NCBI RefSeq assembly: GCF_900091435.1
Contig: NZ_FMCS01000004.1
Location: forward strand, 434,001 to 498,000
DNA: 64,000 nt
Reading direction: 5' to 3'
DNA from: Micromonospora chaiyaphumensis
GTDB taxonomy: Bacteria; Actinomycetota; Actinomycetes; Mycobacteriales; Micromonosporaceae
How positions within the stretch are numbered: position 1 is the stretch's first letter; each line of letters begins with the position of its first letter. The notes beneath the pieces were generated by a model that saw nothing but the letters and a program-made list of their open reading frames with translations, did not search any database and had not been told where the DNA came from. The position numbers and the translations under genes are program-made. Positions 1 to 10,556 of the stretch are shown here, in pieces.

Positions 1-152
1 CGGACGACGTCTGGGAGGACTTCGTGGCGTTGCGTCGCCGCCGCCAGGACCCGGAGATCCGCAGCAGTTACCGCAGGGAGCAGGCGCGCCGGTTGCGCGA
101 GCACGCCGCCTATCGGCCGATCGGGGTGGACGAAGGGGACCGGCCCAGCTGA
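1..152 (+). CDS. C-terminal end of an unidentified protein (partial)
   Basis: An open frame enters from the left edge and ends in TGA at 150-152. The 49 visible residues are charged and arginine-rich, with an Arg-run near residue 12 and a likely helical segment. I do not recognise a family from this tail. The stop overlaps the ATG of the next gene by one base (TGATG), so the two are probably translationally coupled and co-transcribed. The tail would suit a cytosolic protein, but no function can be assigned. Confidence 0.6.
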   Translation, partial: DDVWEDFVALRRRRQDPEIRSSYRREQARRLREHAAYRPIGVDEGDRPS

Positions 153-1348
153 TGCCCGGCGCCGACGAACGGCTCACTCCCCCGCCCGGCTACCGGGCCC
201 TGTTCCGCCACCCGGTGGCCGCCCGGCTCGTCATCGCCCGCGGCGTGTCCGAACTGGGCGACTTCGTCGGGCTGGCCGCGCTGCTGCTGCTCGCGTACGA
301 CCAGACCCGGTCGGTGCTCGGCCCGGCCGCCGTGTACGCCGCTCGGACGCTGCCCGCCCTGCTGGTCGCGACCGTGTTCAGTGGCTGGCTGGACGTGCCG
401 GCCCGACGCACCATGCTGGTCGGGCTGTCGCTGGCCGGCGCGGCGCTGATCGCCGTGCCGACCGCCGTGCCCCGGCCGCTGCCGGCGATCGTGGCGGCCG
501 GCCTCCTCGGCGCGGTCCGGGCCGCGTATTCCAGTGTCAACGTGGCGATCGCCGCGGAGGCGGTGGACGGCCCGCTGCGGCTGCCCCTGTTCGGCCTCTC
601 CGCCTTCGCGAACCAGCTCGGCCAGGTGACCGGCCTGCTCGCCGGAGCCAGCGTGACCGTGGCGCTCGGCCCGCGGGCGGCGCTCCTGGTCGACCTCGTG
701 TCGTTCCTGCTGGCCGCGGTCGTCCTGGCCGGGCTTCCGGCCGGCCGCGGGGAACGCCGGAAGGCCCGCCCGCCGGCCACCGCCGGTGTACGCATCATCG
801 CCGGCCACCCGGTGCTGCGCGGCGTGGCTTTGCTCACCCTGGGCACGGTGCTCTCCGGCGCGCTGCCGGAGACCCTGGCTCCCGACCTGGCCGGCGGCGG
901 GTGGCGTCCGGTCGTGCTGGCCGCCTCGGCGCTCGGCGGCGCGGTCTTCGTGCTGGTGGCGGCGCGGCGGGCCTGGCTGGCCCGGGTGGCCGGCCAGGTG
1001 GCGGCGGCCGCCGCGTTGGGCGGTGCGTTGCTGCTCGCCGGTCTGCTCGCCGCGATCCAGGCCCCGGCCTGGGCGCTGGCGGGCGCGAACGCGCTCATCG
1101 GCGCGGGTGGCGGCTGGCTCATCGGGGCGCAGGCGACCTTCGCCCGGCTGGCGCCGCGGGAGCGGATGGGACAGGTGGAGGCGACCATCGTGGCCGGGAA
1201 CATCGTCGTCTCCGGCTGCGGGATCTTCCTGCTCGGCAGCACCGCCGAGCTGTTCGGTCCGGCCACCGCCTACCTGGTCGCCGGGGCGCTGCTGCTCGGG
1301 GTGGTGCTCTTCGCCCGGCCCGACCGGCAGCCCGAGTCCACCTCCTGA
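152..1348 (+). CDS. MFS transporter, 12-TM-like exporter
   Basis: This 398-residue protein is almost entirely hydrophobic helices separated by short Arg-rich turns, as expected for a major facilitator superfamily permease. The first helices follow a short cytosolic start, and a cytosolic Arg/Lys-rich loop near residue 200 divides two halves of about six helices each. Overall build resembles the exporter-type MFS_3 group rather than sugar importers. Its ATG overlaps the stop of the upstream partial gene, so the two form an operon. The substrate cannot be inferred. The convergent gene htpX follows after about 50 bases. Confidence 0.8.
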   Translation: MPGADERLTPPPGYRALFRHPVAARLVIARGVSELGDFVGLAALLLLAYDQTRSVLGPAAVYAARTLPALLVATVFSGWLDVPARRTMLVGLSLAGAALIAVPTAVPRPLPAIVAAGLLGAVRAAYSSVNVAIAAEAVDGPLRLPLFGLSAFANQLGQVTGLLAGASVTVALGPRAALLVDLVSFLLAAVVLAGLPAGRGERRKARPPATAGVRIIAGHPVLRGVALLTLGTVLSGALPETLAPDLAGGGWRPVVLAASALGGAVFVLVAARRAWLARVAGQVAAAAALGGALLLAGLLAAIQAPAWALAGANALIGAGGGWLIGAQATFARLAPRERMGQVEATIVAGNIVVSGCGIFLLGSTAELFGPATAYLVAGALLLGVVLFARPDRQPESTS

Positions 1349-1399
1349 TACGCGCCCGCCCGCGTCCGGGTGGACGCGGGCGGAGGCGGTCGGTGCGGG

Positions 1400-2278
1400 T
1401 CAGCGCTGGAACTGCACCGGCCCGGAGTTGCGGGCCAGCTGCTCCAGCCGGGCCACCCGCTGCTCCATGGGCGGGTGGGTGGCGAACATCGCGGCGATGC
1501 CGCCGCCCCGCTTGAACGGGTTGTCGATCATCAGGTGCGCGGTGCTGGTGAGCTGGCCCTGCGGCGGCAGCGGGCGGGCCTGCGTACCCTGATGGATCTT
1601 GCGGAGGGCGCTGGCCAGGGCCAGCGGGTCCCGGCTGAGCTCGGCGCCGGACTGGTCGGCCTGGAACTCCCGGCTCCGGCTGATCGCGAGCTGGATCAGG
1701 GTGGCCGCGATCGGGCCGAGGATCAGGGTGAGCAGCAGCACCGCCGGGTTCGGGGCGTCCTCGTCGTCGGAGGAGCCCAGCGGGATGAACCAGGCGATGT
1801 TGGCCAGCGCGGTGATGATGCCGGCCAGGCCGGCCGCCACGCTGGAGATCAGGATGTCCCGGTTGTAGACGTGGGACAGCTCGTGACCGATGACGCCCCG
1901 CAGCTCCCGGTAGTCGAGGATCTCGACGATCCCCTGGGTGACGCAGACCGCCGCGTGCTCCGGGTTACGCCCGGTGGCGAACGCGTTGGGCTGCGCCGTC
2001 GGGCTCACGTAGAGCCGCGGCATCGGCTTGCCCGCCTGGGTGGAGAGTTCCCGGACCATCCGGTACAGCTCGGGGAACTGTGCCTCGCTGACCGGTTGCG
2101 CCCGCATCGAGCGCAGCGCGAGCTTGTCGGAGTAGAAGTAGGTGACGCCGTTCATCACCAGCGAGATGACGACGGCGAAGACGAGACCGCCGCTACCGCC
2201 GAACCAGTAGCCGACCGCGAGGATCAGCGAGGTCAACAGGCCGAGCAGGGCTGCGGTCTTGAGACGGTTGTGATGCAC
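1400..2278 (-). CDS. htpX: HtpX-family membrane zinc metalloprotease (M48)
   Basis: The product is a 292-residue M48B protease that degrades misfolded membrane proteins. Two N-terminal membrane helices are followed by the zinc-binding HELSH motif (in GHELSHVYN), a further pair of hydrophobic segments, and the downstream zinc ligand in the SREFQAD segment, which is typical of the family. I chose GTG at 2278 because it has a strong AAGGAGAG ribosome site 3 bases upstream and gives the standard start of the family (HNRLKT). An open frame reaches further upstream to 2347 without homology. It lies downstream of nuoN on the same strand with a 148-base gap, so it may have its own promoter. Confidence 0.93.
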   Translation of the reverse strand: MHHNRLKTAALLGLLTSLILAVGYWFGGSGGLVFAVVISLVMNGVTYFYSDKLALRSMRAQPVSEAQFPELYRMVRELSTQAGKPMPRLYVSPTAQPNAFATGRNPEHAAVCVTQGIVEILDYRELRGVIGHELSHVYNRDILISSVAAGLAGIITALANIAWFIPLGSSDDEDAPNPAVLLLTLILGPIAATLIQLAISRSREFQADQSGAELSRDPLALASALRKIHQGTQARPLPPQGQLTSTAHLMIDNPFKRGGGIAAMFATHPPMEQRVARLEQLARNSGPVQFQR

Positions 2279-2426
2279 GATCTCTCCTTCGGTGCGCGCG
2301 CCCGCACGGGGCCCGCTGACCGGTTCAACAACACCGGTACCCGCCAACCATCCTGCTCATGGCTGAAAGTTGGCTGGGGATTCCTGTGCGTGGGCTGTGC
2401 GAGCCCCCCATCGGGGGACGAACCGG

Positions 2427-3893
2427 TCAGCGGGCCGCCACGTCGAGCACCAGCTGCGGGGCGAAACCGAGCACCACGGCCAGCGCGGTGGCGACCCCGA
2501 GCGCGACCACCACGATCCGGGCCGGGCGGACGGCCACCCCGCCGGGCGCGGCGTAGAGGGTAGCGGCCAGGCGCAGGTAGTAGGCCAGGCCGACCACGGC
2601 GTTCAGCGCCACCACGAGGGCCAGCCAGCCGGCGTGCCCGGCCAGCAGCGCCCGGACCACGGTGACCTTGGCGAACAGCCCCGCCAGGCCGGGCGGCAGC
2701 CCGGCCAGCCCGATGAGGGCGAGCGCGAACGCGCCACCCACCCAGGGGTGCCGGCGCGCCGCGCCGCGCAGGTCGGCCAGGGTGCCGCCGTCACCGTCGG
2801 CGGGCCGCAGCGCCACCACGGCGGCGAACGCGGCCAGCTCCAGGAGCACGAAGAAGACGGTGTACGCGACGGCCGCGGCGTACGCCTCGGCGCGGGCGTC
2901 GGCGGTGCGCCCGGCGGCCAGCGCGAGCGCGCCCAGCGGGGCGAGGATGTAGCCGGCCTGGGCCACCGACGACCAGGCGAGCAGCCGCACCGTACGCCGC
3001 TGGCGCAGCGCCACCAGGTTGCCCACCGTCATGGTGAGCACCGCCAGCAGGGCCAGCACCGGGCCGGTCACGGTGGCCGGCAGCGCCCGCTGGACCACGG
3101 CGAGCAGGGCCGCCACGCCACCCAGCTTGGAGGCGGTCGACAGGTACGCCGCCACGGGCAGCGGCGCGCCGTCGTAGGTGGCCGGCGCCCAGGCGTGGAA
3201 CGGCACCGCGGCGACCTTGAAGGCCAGCCCGGCCACCACGAGCGCCACGGCGACCGTGGTCAGCGGCAGGTCGAGAAGGCCGTCCCGGTCGGCGGCGAAG
3301 GCCGCGCCGAGCCGGTCGAGGTGGACGCTGCCGGTCACCGCGTAGAGCAGCGCCGCACCGAGCAGGGTCAGCGTGGTGGCCACCACGCTGACCACGAAGA
3401 AGGTCACCGCCGCCTCGGCCCCGGCGAGGCTGCCCCGGCGCAGCCCGACCAGCACGTAGAGCGGCAGGGTGAGCGTCTCCAGCGCCACGACCAGGGTGAT
3501 GAGGTCGCCGGCCGCACCGAGCACCACGCCGCCGGTCATCGCGCAGGCGAGCAGGAAGCAGTATTCGCCGACCGGGATCCGGCCGGCGCGCAGCAGCGGG
3601 CCGGAGAGCGCCAGCACCCCGAGGGTGAGCAGGGCGATGACCACCGCGACCAGGGCGGCCCGCCCGGTCCAGAGCCAGGAGCAGTCCGCCCCGGCGCAGA
3701 AGGTGCGGCGCTCCCCGGCCGCCCCGACCAGCGCCGCGCCGAGCGCGGTGCCCGCCGTGCCGAGGGCGGCCACGGCCACCGTGGCGGCGGCCCGGGCCAC
3801 CAGCAGGTCGACCAGGAGCACCAGCACGGCCGTGCCGGCGGCGAGGTAGGCCGGCAGCAGCGCCACGTTGTCCACGCTCTGCACCAGGCTCAT
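2427..3893 (-). CDS. nuoN: NADH-quinone oxidoreductase subunit N
   Basis: The 488-residue polytopic membrane protein is one of the three antiporter-like proton-pumping subunits of complex I. It is built of about 14 hydrophobic helices with the intramembrane Lys/Glu positions expected for the proton path (for example the AFKVAAVPFHAWAPA segment). ATG at 3893 starts the normal family N-terminus; an open frame extends to 3977 but adds an unrelated Arg-rich stretch. It is the last gene of the nuoI-J-K-L-M-N run and is 55 bases from nuoM, the only real gap within that run. A short C5/G5 hairpin lies just past its stop. Confidence 0.93.
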   Translation of the reverse strand: MSLVQSVDNVALLPAYLAAGTAVLVLLVDLLVARAAATVAVAALGTAGTALGAALVGAAGERRTFCAGADCSWLWTGRAALVAVVIALLTLGVLALSGPLLRAGRIPVGEYCFLLACAMTGGVVLGAAGDLITLVVALETLTLPLYVLVGLRRGSLAGAEAAVTFFVVSVVATTLTLLGAALLYAVTGSVHLDRLGAAFAADRDGLLDLPLTTVAVALVVAGLAFKVAAVPFHAWAPATYDGAPLPVAAYLSTASKLGGVAALLAVVQRALPATVTGPVLALLAVLTMTVGNLVALRQRRTVRLLAWSSVAQAGYILAPLGALALAAGRTADARAEAYAAAVAYTVFFVLLELAAFAAVVALRPADGDGGTLADLRGAARRHPWVGGAFALALIGLAGLPPGLAGLFAKVTVVRALLAGHAGWLALVVALNAVVGLAYYLRLAATLYAAPGGVAVRPARIVVVALGVATALAVVLGFAPQLVLDVAAR

Positions 3894-3948
3894 CTGCGCT
3901 CGCCTTCGTTCGCGACTGCGGGGCTCCGCTGCGCTGCACTCCTCGCGC

Positions 3949-5457
3949 TCACCTGGTGACCACTCCCACAAGGGCACCCACCGGCCCAGAGGAATAGGAC
4001 AGGACCAGTGCCGGGGCCAGGCCGACGGCGAGGGCGAGCAGCACCAGCGGCGCCCAGGCGGTCAGCTCCGCCCCGGCCAGGCCCGGCGCGAGCGAAGCCA
4101 CCGCCGGGCTGGGCCGCCCGTGGGTGACCCGGCGGAGCAGCCGCAGGAAGTACGCGGCGGTCAGCGCCCCACCCAGCGCGGCCAGCACCGCGAGGGTGGT
4201 CCACAGCCCGCCGCCCCTTCGCAGGGCGGCCACCACGGCGAACGCCTCGCCCCAGAAGCCGGCCAGCCCGGGCAGGCCGAGCGAGGCGACCGCCGCGAAG
4301 CCGAGCAGCCCCGCCAGCCGGGGTGCGGTCTCCCGCAGCCCGGACAGCTCGGCGAGCGACCCGGTGCGGGTGCGGTCCTTGATGGCCCCGGCCAGGAAGA
4401 ACAGCAACCCGGTGATGACGCCGTGCGCGATGTTGCCGATCAGTGCGGCCTGGAGGCCGGTGGCGGTCAGCGTGGCGACCCCGAGCAGCACGAAACCCAT
4501 GTGCCCCACGCTGGAGTAGGCGATCAGCCGCTTCAGCTCGGTCTGGGCGAGGCAGACCAGGCCGCCGACTCCGATCGCCGCGACGGCGAGCACCCCGAGG
4601 ACCGGCGCGGCCCAGCGGGCGCCCTCGGGAGCCACCCCGACCGCCACCCGGATCAGGCCGTACGTGCCCATCTTGAGCAGCACCCCGGCCAGGATCACGC
4701 TGCCCACGGTGGGGGCCTGGGTGTGCGCGTCGGGCAGCCAGGAGTGCAGCGGCCAGAGCGGGCTCTTCACCGCGAAGGCCAGCGCCAGCAGCGTGAACGC
4801 GGCGAGCTGGGCGCCCCGGGACAGCCCCGTGCCGCCGGTCAGCGTCACCAAATCGGCGGTGCCGGCGGCGGCGACCACCACGTAGACGCCGACCAGCAGC
4901 AGGACCGAGCCGAAGAGCGTGTAGAGGGCGAACTTGCGGGCCGCCCGGCGCCGGTCGTCACCGCCCCAGCCGGCGATGATCGCGTACATGGGCAGCAGGA
5001 CGACCTCGAAGAACAGGAAGAACAGCACCAGGTCGAGGGCGAGGAAGGTGCCGAGGATGCCCACCTCGACCACCAGCAGCAGGGCCACGAGCGCCCGCCC
5101 GCTGCCACCGCCGGCGGGCACCCGCCAGAGCGTGTAGCCGCAGCAGAGCAGGGTGAGCAGCGCGGTGAGCACGACGAGCGGCCAGGAGATGCCGTCCACC
5201 CCGAGGTGGAAGCGCAGGTCGAGGCCGGGCACCCAGGACACGTCGAGCTGGTGCCAGGGCTGCACGGCCGGCCGGGGACCGTAGCCGAACCAGCCGTGGT
5301 CGCCACCGACCAGCGGCAGGGTGGCGAGCAGGGTCAGCGCGGCGGCGGCCGTGCCGACCAGCCGGCCGGCCCGGTCACCCGGGACGGCGGCGGCCGCGAC
5401 CGCGCCCAGCGCGGGCACCGCGAGGACCGCCACCAGCAGGAACTGCCCGAACGTCAT
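3949..5457 (-). CDS. nuoM: NADH-quinone oxidoreductase subunit M
   Basis: This 502-residue antiporter-like subunit pumps protons in the membrane arm of complex I. Recognisable family segments include FHLGVDGISWPLV near residue 85, FFFEVVLLPMY near 140 with the key membrane Glu, the KSPLWPLHSWLPDAHTQAP block with its Lys and His near 230, and a second Lys-containing segment near 290 (TELKRLIAYSSVGHMG). Start is ATG at 5457, which overlaps the nuoL stop by four bases (ATGA). This spacing implies translational coupling with nuoL. Confidence 0.95.
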   Translation of the reverse strand: MTFGQFLLVAVLAVPALGAVAAAAVPGDRAGRLVGTAAAALTLLATLPLVGGDHGWFGYGPRPAVQPWHQLDVSWVPGLDLRFHLGVDGISWPLVVLTALLTLLCCGYTLWRVPAGGGSGRALVALLLVVEVGILGTFLALDLVLFFLFFEVVLLPMYAIIAGWGGDDRRRAARKFALYTLFGSVLLLVGVYVVVAAAGTADLVTLTGGTGLSRGAQLAAFTLLALAFAVKSPLWPLHSWLPDAHTQAPTVGSVILAGVLLKMGTYGLIRVAVGVAPEGARWAAPVLGVLAVAAIGVGGLVCLAQTELKRLIAYSSVGHMGFVLLGVATLTATGLQAALIGNIAHGVITGLLFFLAGAIKDRTRTGSLAELSGLRETAPRLAGLLGFAAVASLGLPGLAGFWGEAFAVVAALRRGGGLWTTLAVLAALGGALTAAYFLRLLRRVTHGRPSPAVASLAPGLAGAELTAWAPLVLLALAVGLAPALVLSYSSGPVGALVGVVTR

Positions 5458-7379
5458 GAGGTCACTCCGATCAGGGCGACCGCGAGGCCGATCAGCAGCG
5501 CGCCGGCCAGCACCCCGGCCGCCGCGCGGGGCAGCGCGGCCCGGTGCAGCGCGGCCAGGCCGCCGCCCAGCTCGACCGCGCCCCGGCCGCTGCCCTCCAC
5601 GAGGCCGTCCACGCCCAGCTCGTCCCCGGTCCGTACGACCCGGGCCAGGGCGGTCGTCGGGCGTACGACGAGGGCGTGCTGGACGTCGTCGAGCCGGAAC
5701 GCCCGGGCGAAGACCGGCCGCAGCGGACCCGGGAAGCGCGCCGGGTCGGCGGCCGGGTCGCGGCGCCAGCCGGCCCAGGCGACGCCCGCACCCACCAGCA
5801 GGAGCAGGAACGGCAGGACCAGGTTCGGCGCGAGGTGGACCAGCTCGACGGCCTCGTCGGAGGCGTCGGCGGGCACCCGCAGCCGGTCGGCGAACCACGG
5901 CGCGAAGGCGGCCAGGCCGAGCAGCGCGGCGGGGATCGCGAGCAGCACCACCGGCCAGCGCAGCACCGCGGGCGGGTCGTGCGGGTGGGCCAGCGGGGTC
6001 CGGGTCGCGCCGAGGAAGGTGCGCAGCAGCAGGCGGGTCGCGTACCAGGCGGTGACGGCGACGCCGACCAGCCCGGCCAGCCAGACCAGCCAGCCCACCC
6101 AGGCCGGGGCCGGGCCGGTGCCGTCCAGGGCGGCGGCCTGCGCGGCGGCGAGCACACCGTCCTTGCTCCAGAAGCCGGACAGCGGCGGCACGCCGGCCAG
6201 CGCGCCGAGGCCGATCAGCATGCACCAGAAGGTGACCGGCATGGCGGCGCGCAGGCCGCCCATCCGGGACATCAGCGTGGTGCCGACGGCGTGGATGACC
6301 ACGCCGGCCGCGAGGAACAGCAGCGCCTTGAAGGCGGCGTGGGTGAGCAGGTGGAACAGGGCCGCCGCGGGGGCGCCCACGGCGAGCGCGCCGGTCATGT
6401 AGCCGATCTGGGAGACCGTCGACCAGGCGAGCACGCGCTTGATGTCGTCCTGTGCGGTGGCCGCGAACGCGCCGAGCAGCAGGGTGACCGCCGCCATCAC
6501 CCCGAGCACGGCCAGGGCGGCCGGGGCCTGCGCGAAGAGCGGGAAGAGCCGGGCCACCGCGTAGACCCCGGCGGCGACCATGGTGGCCGCGTGGATCAGC
6601 GCGGAGATCGGGGTGGGGCCGGCCATCGCGTCGGGCAGCCAGGTGTGCAGCGGGAACTGCGCGCTCTTGCCGGCCACCCCGGCGAGCAGCAGCAGGCAGG
6701 CCGCCGTGAGCGTGCCGGAGGAGTAGTCGTGGGCGAGCACGTCGGCGATCCGGAAGCTGCCGGCGCCCACGCCGAGCAGCGCGATGCCGAGCAGGAAGCC
6801 GACGTCACCCACCCGGGTGACCAGGAACGCCTTCACGGCGGCGGCGGGCGCCTCGGGCAGCCGCCGGTCGTGGGCGATGAGCAGGTAGGAGCAGATGCCC
6901 ATCACCTCCCAGCCGACCAGCAGCAGGATCAGGTCGCCGGAGACCACCACGGTCAGCATCGCGGCGGTGAACAGGCTGATCTGGGCGGCGTAGGGCGGGT
7001 AGCGGTGGTCCACCTCGACGTCGTCGTGCGGGCCGCGCTTGAGGTAGCCGATCGAGTAGACCTGCACGGCCAGGGCCACCGCGGCCACCGCGACGGCGAC
7101 CAGCACGGCGACCCCGTCCAGCCGCCACCCGAGGGTGACCCGGAGCCCACCCAGGTCGACCCAGTCGGTGGCGGCCTCGACCGGCCCGTCCACCCGGAAC
7201 AGCAGCGCCACGGCCGCCAGCAGCGCGAGCGCCGCGCCGGCCACGCCGAGCGCGATGGCCGCCCGACGGGCCGGGCCCTCCCCGGTGGCCGCCCCGCGCG
7301 GCGACGGCGGAAGCAGCAGCCCGAGCAGGCCGGCGACCAGGGGTACGCCGGGCAGCGCCACCGCGAGCAGTCCGGTCAC
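5454..7379 (-). CDS. nuoL: NADH-quinone oxidoreductase subunit L
   Basis: The 641-residue protein is the distal antiporter-like subunit of complex I and carries the long lateral helix at its C-terminus. Family blocks seen include GWEVMGICSYLLI near residue 140, KSAQFPLHTWLPDAM near 225 and KRVLAWSTVSQIGYM near 300. Start GTG at 7379 overlaps the nuoK stop by four bases (GTGA). The frame stays open upstream to 7841, but that stretch only mirrors nuoK and nuoJ in another frame. Length is normal for actinobacterial NuoL. Confidence 0.95.
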   Translation of the reverse strand: MTGLLAVALPGVPLVAGLLGLLLPPSPRGAATGEGPARRAAIALGVAGAALALLAAVALLFRVDGPVEAATDWVDLGGLRVTLGWRLDGVAVLVAVAVAAVALAVQVYSIGYLKRGPHDDVEVDHRYPPYAAQISLFTAAMLTVVVSGDLILLLVGWEVMGICSYLLIAHDRRLPEAPAAAVKAFLVTRVGDVGFLLGIALLGVGAGSFRIADVLAHDYSSGTLTAACLLLLAGVAGKSAQFPLHTWLPDAMAGPTPISALIHAATMVAAGVYAVARLFPLFAQAPAALAVLGVMAAVTLLLGAFAATAQDDIKRVLAWSTVSQIGYMTGALAVGAPAAALFHLLTHAAFKALLFLAAGVVIHAVGTTLMSRMGGLRAAMPVTFWCMLIGLGALAGVPPLSGFWSKDGVLAAAQAAALDGTGPAPAWVGWLVWLAGLVGVAVTAWYATRLLLRTFLGATRTPLAHPHDPPAVLRWPVVLLAIPAALLGLAAFAPWFADRLRVPADASDEAVELVHLAPNLVLPFLLLLVGAGVAWAGWRRDPAADPARFPGPLRPVFARAFRLDDVQHALVVRPTTALARVVRTGDELGVDGLVEGSGRGAVELGGGLAALHRAALPRAAAGVLAGALLIGLAVALIGVTS

Positions 7380-7723
7380 TTCTCCCCCTCGCCCCGGTCG
7401 GCGGCGACCCCGGCGGGCGCTTCGGTCAGCGGCACGTCGTCCACGGTGACGCTGGCCCGCAGCCGGTAGAGCTGGAGCACGATGGCCAGCCCCACGCCGA
7501 TCTCGGCGGCGGCGAGCACGATCACGAAGAGCGCGAAGACCTGGCCGGAGTGCGGCAGGGCGGCCCGGACCGTGGTGTCGGCCGTGACCAGGATCAGGTT
7601 GACCGCGTTGAGCATCAGCTCGACGGCCATCAGCACGAGGACGGCGTTGCGGCGGCGCAGCACGCCGTAGACGCCGAGGCCGAACAGCAGCGCGGCGGTG
7701 ACGTACGGGATGACGGGCCTCAC
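7376..7723 (-). CDS. nuoK: NADH-quinone oxidoreductase subunit K
   Basis: This is a 115-residue membrane subunit with three helices. The second helix holds the conserved Glu in the MAVELMLNAVNL segment and the third holds another Glu (LAAAEIGVGLAI), both needed for proton transfer at the base of the membrane arm. It is slightly longer than the usual 100 residues because of a C-terminal tail of about 15 residues. GTG at 7723 overlaps the nuoJ stop by four bases, the same GTGA/ATGA arrangement as the neighbouring genes. Confidence 0.95.
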   Translation of the reverse strand: MRPVIPYVTAALLFGLGVYGVLRRRNAVLVLMAVELMLNAVNLILVTADTTVRAALPHSGQVFALFVIVLAAAEIGVGLAIVLQLYRLRASVTVDDVPLTEAPAGVAADRGEGEK

Positions 7724-8301
7724 GCGCGCCCGCCCTCGTCGGCGGCGACGACCGGGCGGGGCGGCTCGACCGCCCCGGCCGGGCCGCCGGGCGGGGTCCC
7801 GCCCGGGCGGCCGATGTCGGGACGGGACAGCACGACGGCACCGACCAGGGCGGCGAGCAGCAGCACCGAGAGCACCTCGAAGGGCAGCACCCAGGAGCGG
7901 AACACCTGCTCGCCGAGGCGCTCGGCGGTGCCCGCGGCGGGCAGGTCCACCCGGGACCAGCGGAACGCGTCGACCAGCAGCACGGCCAGCCCCAGCCCGC
8001 TGCCGGCGCCGATCAGCGCGGCCGGCCAGCCCGGCCGGTCGAGGTCGTCGGAGGGGCCGATCGGGGCCCGGGTCAGCATCACCGCGAACAGCAGCAGCAC
8101 CACGACCGCGCCGACGTAGATGAGCACCTGCACCCAGGCCACCAGCTCGGCGCTCAGCACCAGGTAGTCGCCGGCCAGCGCGCCCAGGCAGACCACCAGC
8201 CAGAGCCCGGCCCGGACCAGGTGCCGGGTGCCCACCACCAGCGCGCCCGCGCCCACCGCCACCGCGCCGAGGGCGAGCAGCAGCACGTCGGCACCCGTCA
8301 T
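7720..8301 (-). CDS. nuoJ: NADH-quinone oxidoreductase subunit J
   Basis: The 193-residue protein has five hydrophobic helices and the NuoJ/ND6 signature region around [20 protein letters not shown], which includes the pi-bulge helix of complex I. It sits beside NuoK and NuoH in the assembled membrane arm. ATG at 8301 overlaps the nuoI stop by four bases. A Gly/Pro-rich cytosolic tail ends the protein, which is common in high-GC actinobacteria. Confidence 0.94.
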   Translation of the reverse strand: MTGADVLLLALGAVAVGAGALVVGTRHLVRAGLWLVVCLGALAGDYLVLSAELVAWVQVLIYVGAVVVLLLFAVMLTRAPIGPSDDLDRPGWPAALIGAGSGLGLAVLLVDAFRWSRVDLPAAGTAERLGEQVFRSWVLPFEVLSVLLLAALVGAVVLSRPDIGRPGGTPPGGPAGAVEPPRPVVAADEGGRA

Positions 8302-8891
8302 GACGGCGTGCCCCCGCCCTGCTCGGCGTCGGGCTGCGGGCGGGCCGGGACCGGACGCGCGGCGGGCGCCGCGGCCTTGCGGGCGGCGGTGGTCTCCTCC
8401 TTCGAGGGATCGCCCTGCGGGTCGTGGGCCGGCGGCGGCGGGACGGTGGCCATCCACTCGCCGAGGTGGTCCTTGTCGTGCAGGAGGTCCTTGATGTCGT
8501 ACTCGGCGTATTCGAACTCGGGCGACCAGTAGAGGGCGTCGAACGGGCAGACCTCGATGCAGATGCCGCAGTACATGCAGAGCGAGAAGTCGATGTCGAA
8601 CTTGTCGAGCACGTTGCGCTGGCGGGGACGGGCGGCGCCGGGGACCGCCACCTCCTCCTTGTGCGAGTCGATGTAGATGCACCAGTCCGGGCACTCGCGG
8701 GCGCACAGCATGCAGACCGTGCAGTTCTCCTCCAGCAGCGCGATCACGCCGCGGGAGCGGGGCGGCAGCTCGGGGGCCACGTCCGGGTACTGCTGCGTGG
8801 TCGAGCGGCGGGTCATCGTCTTCAGCGTGACCGCCAGGCCCTTCACCAACCCCTCGCCGGGCACGCCGCTGCGCTCGCTCATGCCGCCCAT
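8298..8891 (-). CDS. nuoI: NADH-quinone oxidoreductase subunit I, 2x[4Fe-4S] ferredoxin-like
   Basis: The 197-residue subunit carries the two tetranuclear iron-sulfur clusters N6a and N6b that pass electrons towards NuoB. Two ferredoxin motifs are visible: [12 protein letters not shown] near residue 58 and [12 protein letters not shown] near residue 104. The C-terminus is a Pro/Ala-rich extension of about 50 residues. Two ATG codons, at 8891 and 8882, are both possible starts; the upstream one sits very close to a GGGCAGG site. It is the first gene of the nuoI-N run, and no nuo gene directly precedes it. Confidence 0.94.
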   Translation of the reverse strand: MGGMSERSGVPGEGLVKGLAVTLKTMTRRSTTQQYPDVAPELPPRSRGVIALLEENCTVCMLCARECPDWCIYIDSHKEEVAVPGAARPRQRNVLDKFDIDFSLCMYCGICIEVCPFDALYWSPEFEYAEYDIKDLLHDKDHLGEWMATVPPPPAHDPQGDPSKEETTAARKAAAPAARPVPARPQPDAEQGGGTPS

Positions 8892-8960
8892 CCTGCCCTG
8901 TGCCCCCGGCGCGCGCGACCACCACCCGGCGGATCTCCCGCGGGCGGACCGCCGGGCCGG

Positions 8961-9383
8961 TCAGGCGCCGGCGCCCGGGAGCGGTGGGAGCATCTCGACG
9001 CCGAGTTGCTGGAGGACCTGGAACAGCTCGTTGACGCTCCACACGTCGACGATCCGGCCCGTCTCGTCGAAGCGCAGGAAGCTCGCCCCCGAGTAGCTGA
9101 CCACCCGGCCGGTCGGCGGCACCGGGCCGAACTGCCCCGCCTGGGTGCCGGCGGCCCGCCAGTGCACCGCCACCCGGTTGCCGGCGGCCACCACCTCGAC
9201 GACCTTGTAGCGCAGGTCGGGGAAGGACGCCCGCCGGTCGCGGTGCCAGGCCAGGGTGGCCTCCGGGCCGGTGCCGCCCAGCCCCGGGCAGTCCTCGGCG
9301 ATCAGGTCGTACGCGCTCTCCTCGCGGCCGGCGTTCCACACGTCGGCGATGAAGCGCCGGGCCGCCGCCTCCACATCGGTCAT
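8961..9383 (-). CDS. SnoaL/NTF2-like protein (ester cyclase-type fold)
   Basis: This 140-residue single-domain protein matches the SnoaL-like polyketide cyclase/ester-cyclase group of the NTF2 fold: an N-terminal helix with FIADVWNAG, the WHRDRRASFPDLRYKV strand-turn region near residue 50, and the HWRAAGTQAG block near 75. Such proteins bind small hydrophobic ligands, and many are uncharacterised. It lies between nuoI and a divergent glutathione-transferase-like gene and is not part of complex I. No catalytic assignment is possible from the sequence. Confidence 0.75.
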   Translation of the reverse strand: MTDVEAAARRFIADVWNAGREESAYDLIAEDCPGLGGTGPEATLAWHRDRRASFPDLRYKVVEVVAAGNRVAVHWRAAGTQAGQFGPVPPTGRVVSYSGASFLRFDETGRIVDVWSVNELFQVLQQLGVEMLPPLPGAGA

Positions 9384-9479
9384 CGCGGCAGCCTAGCCGC
9401 GGGCGTCCCGACTCGGCCTGCCGGAAGCCGGCGGAGCGACCATGATGGGAACCGGACGGCGACATCCTCGGGAGGCGGC

Positions 9480-10535
<1,056 letters not shown>

Positions 10536-10556
10536 GGGCGCGGGAAGACCCGGCCC

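Noticed and set aside
190..1266. Long open frame antisense to the MFS gene
   Set aside because: It is a composition-driven shadow in high-GC DNA; residues are Pro/Ala/Ser/Arg-rich without domains, while the plus-strand frame is a clear transporter.
2370..7469. Long plus-strand frames opposite nuoN-nuoK
   Set aside because: They are rich in Arg, Gln, His, Gly and Pro with no fold; the minus-strand frames are clear complex I subunits.
7380..7841. Upstream extension of the nuoL frame
   Set aside because: It reads nuoK and nuoJ DNA in the wrong frame; GTG 7379 overlapping the nuoK stop is the natural start.
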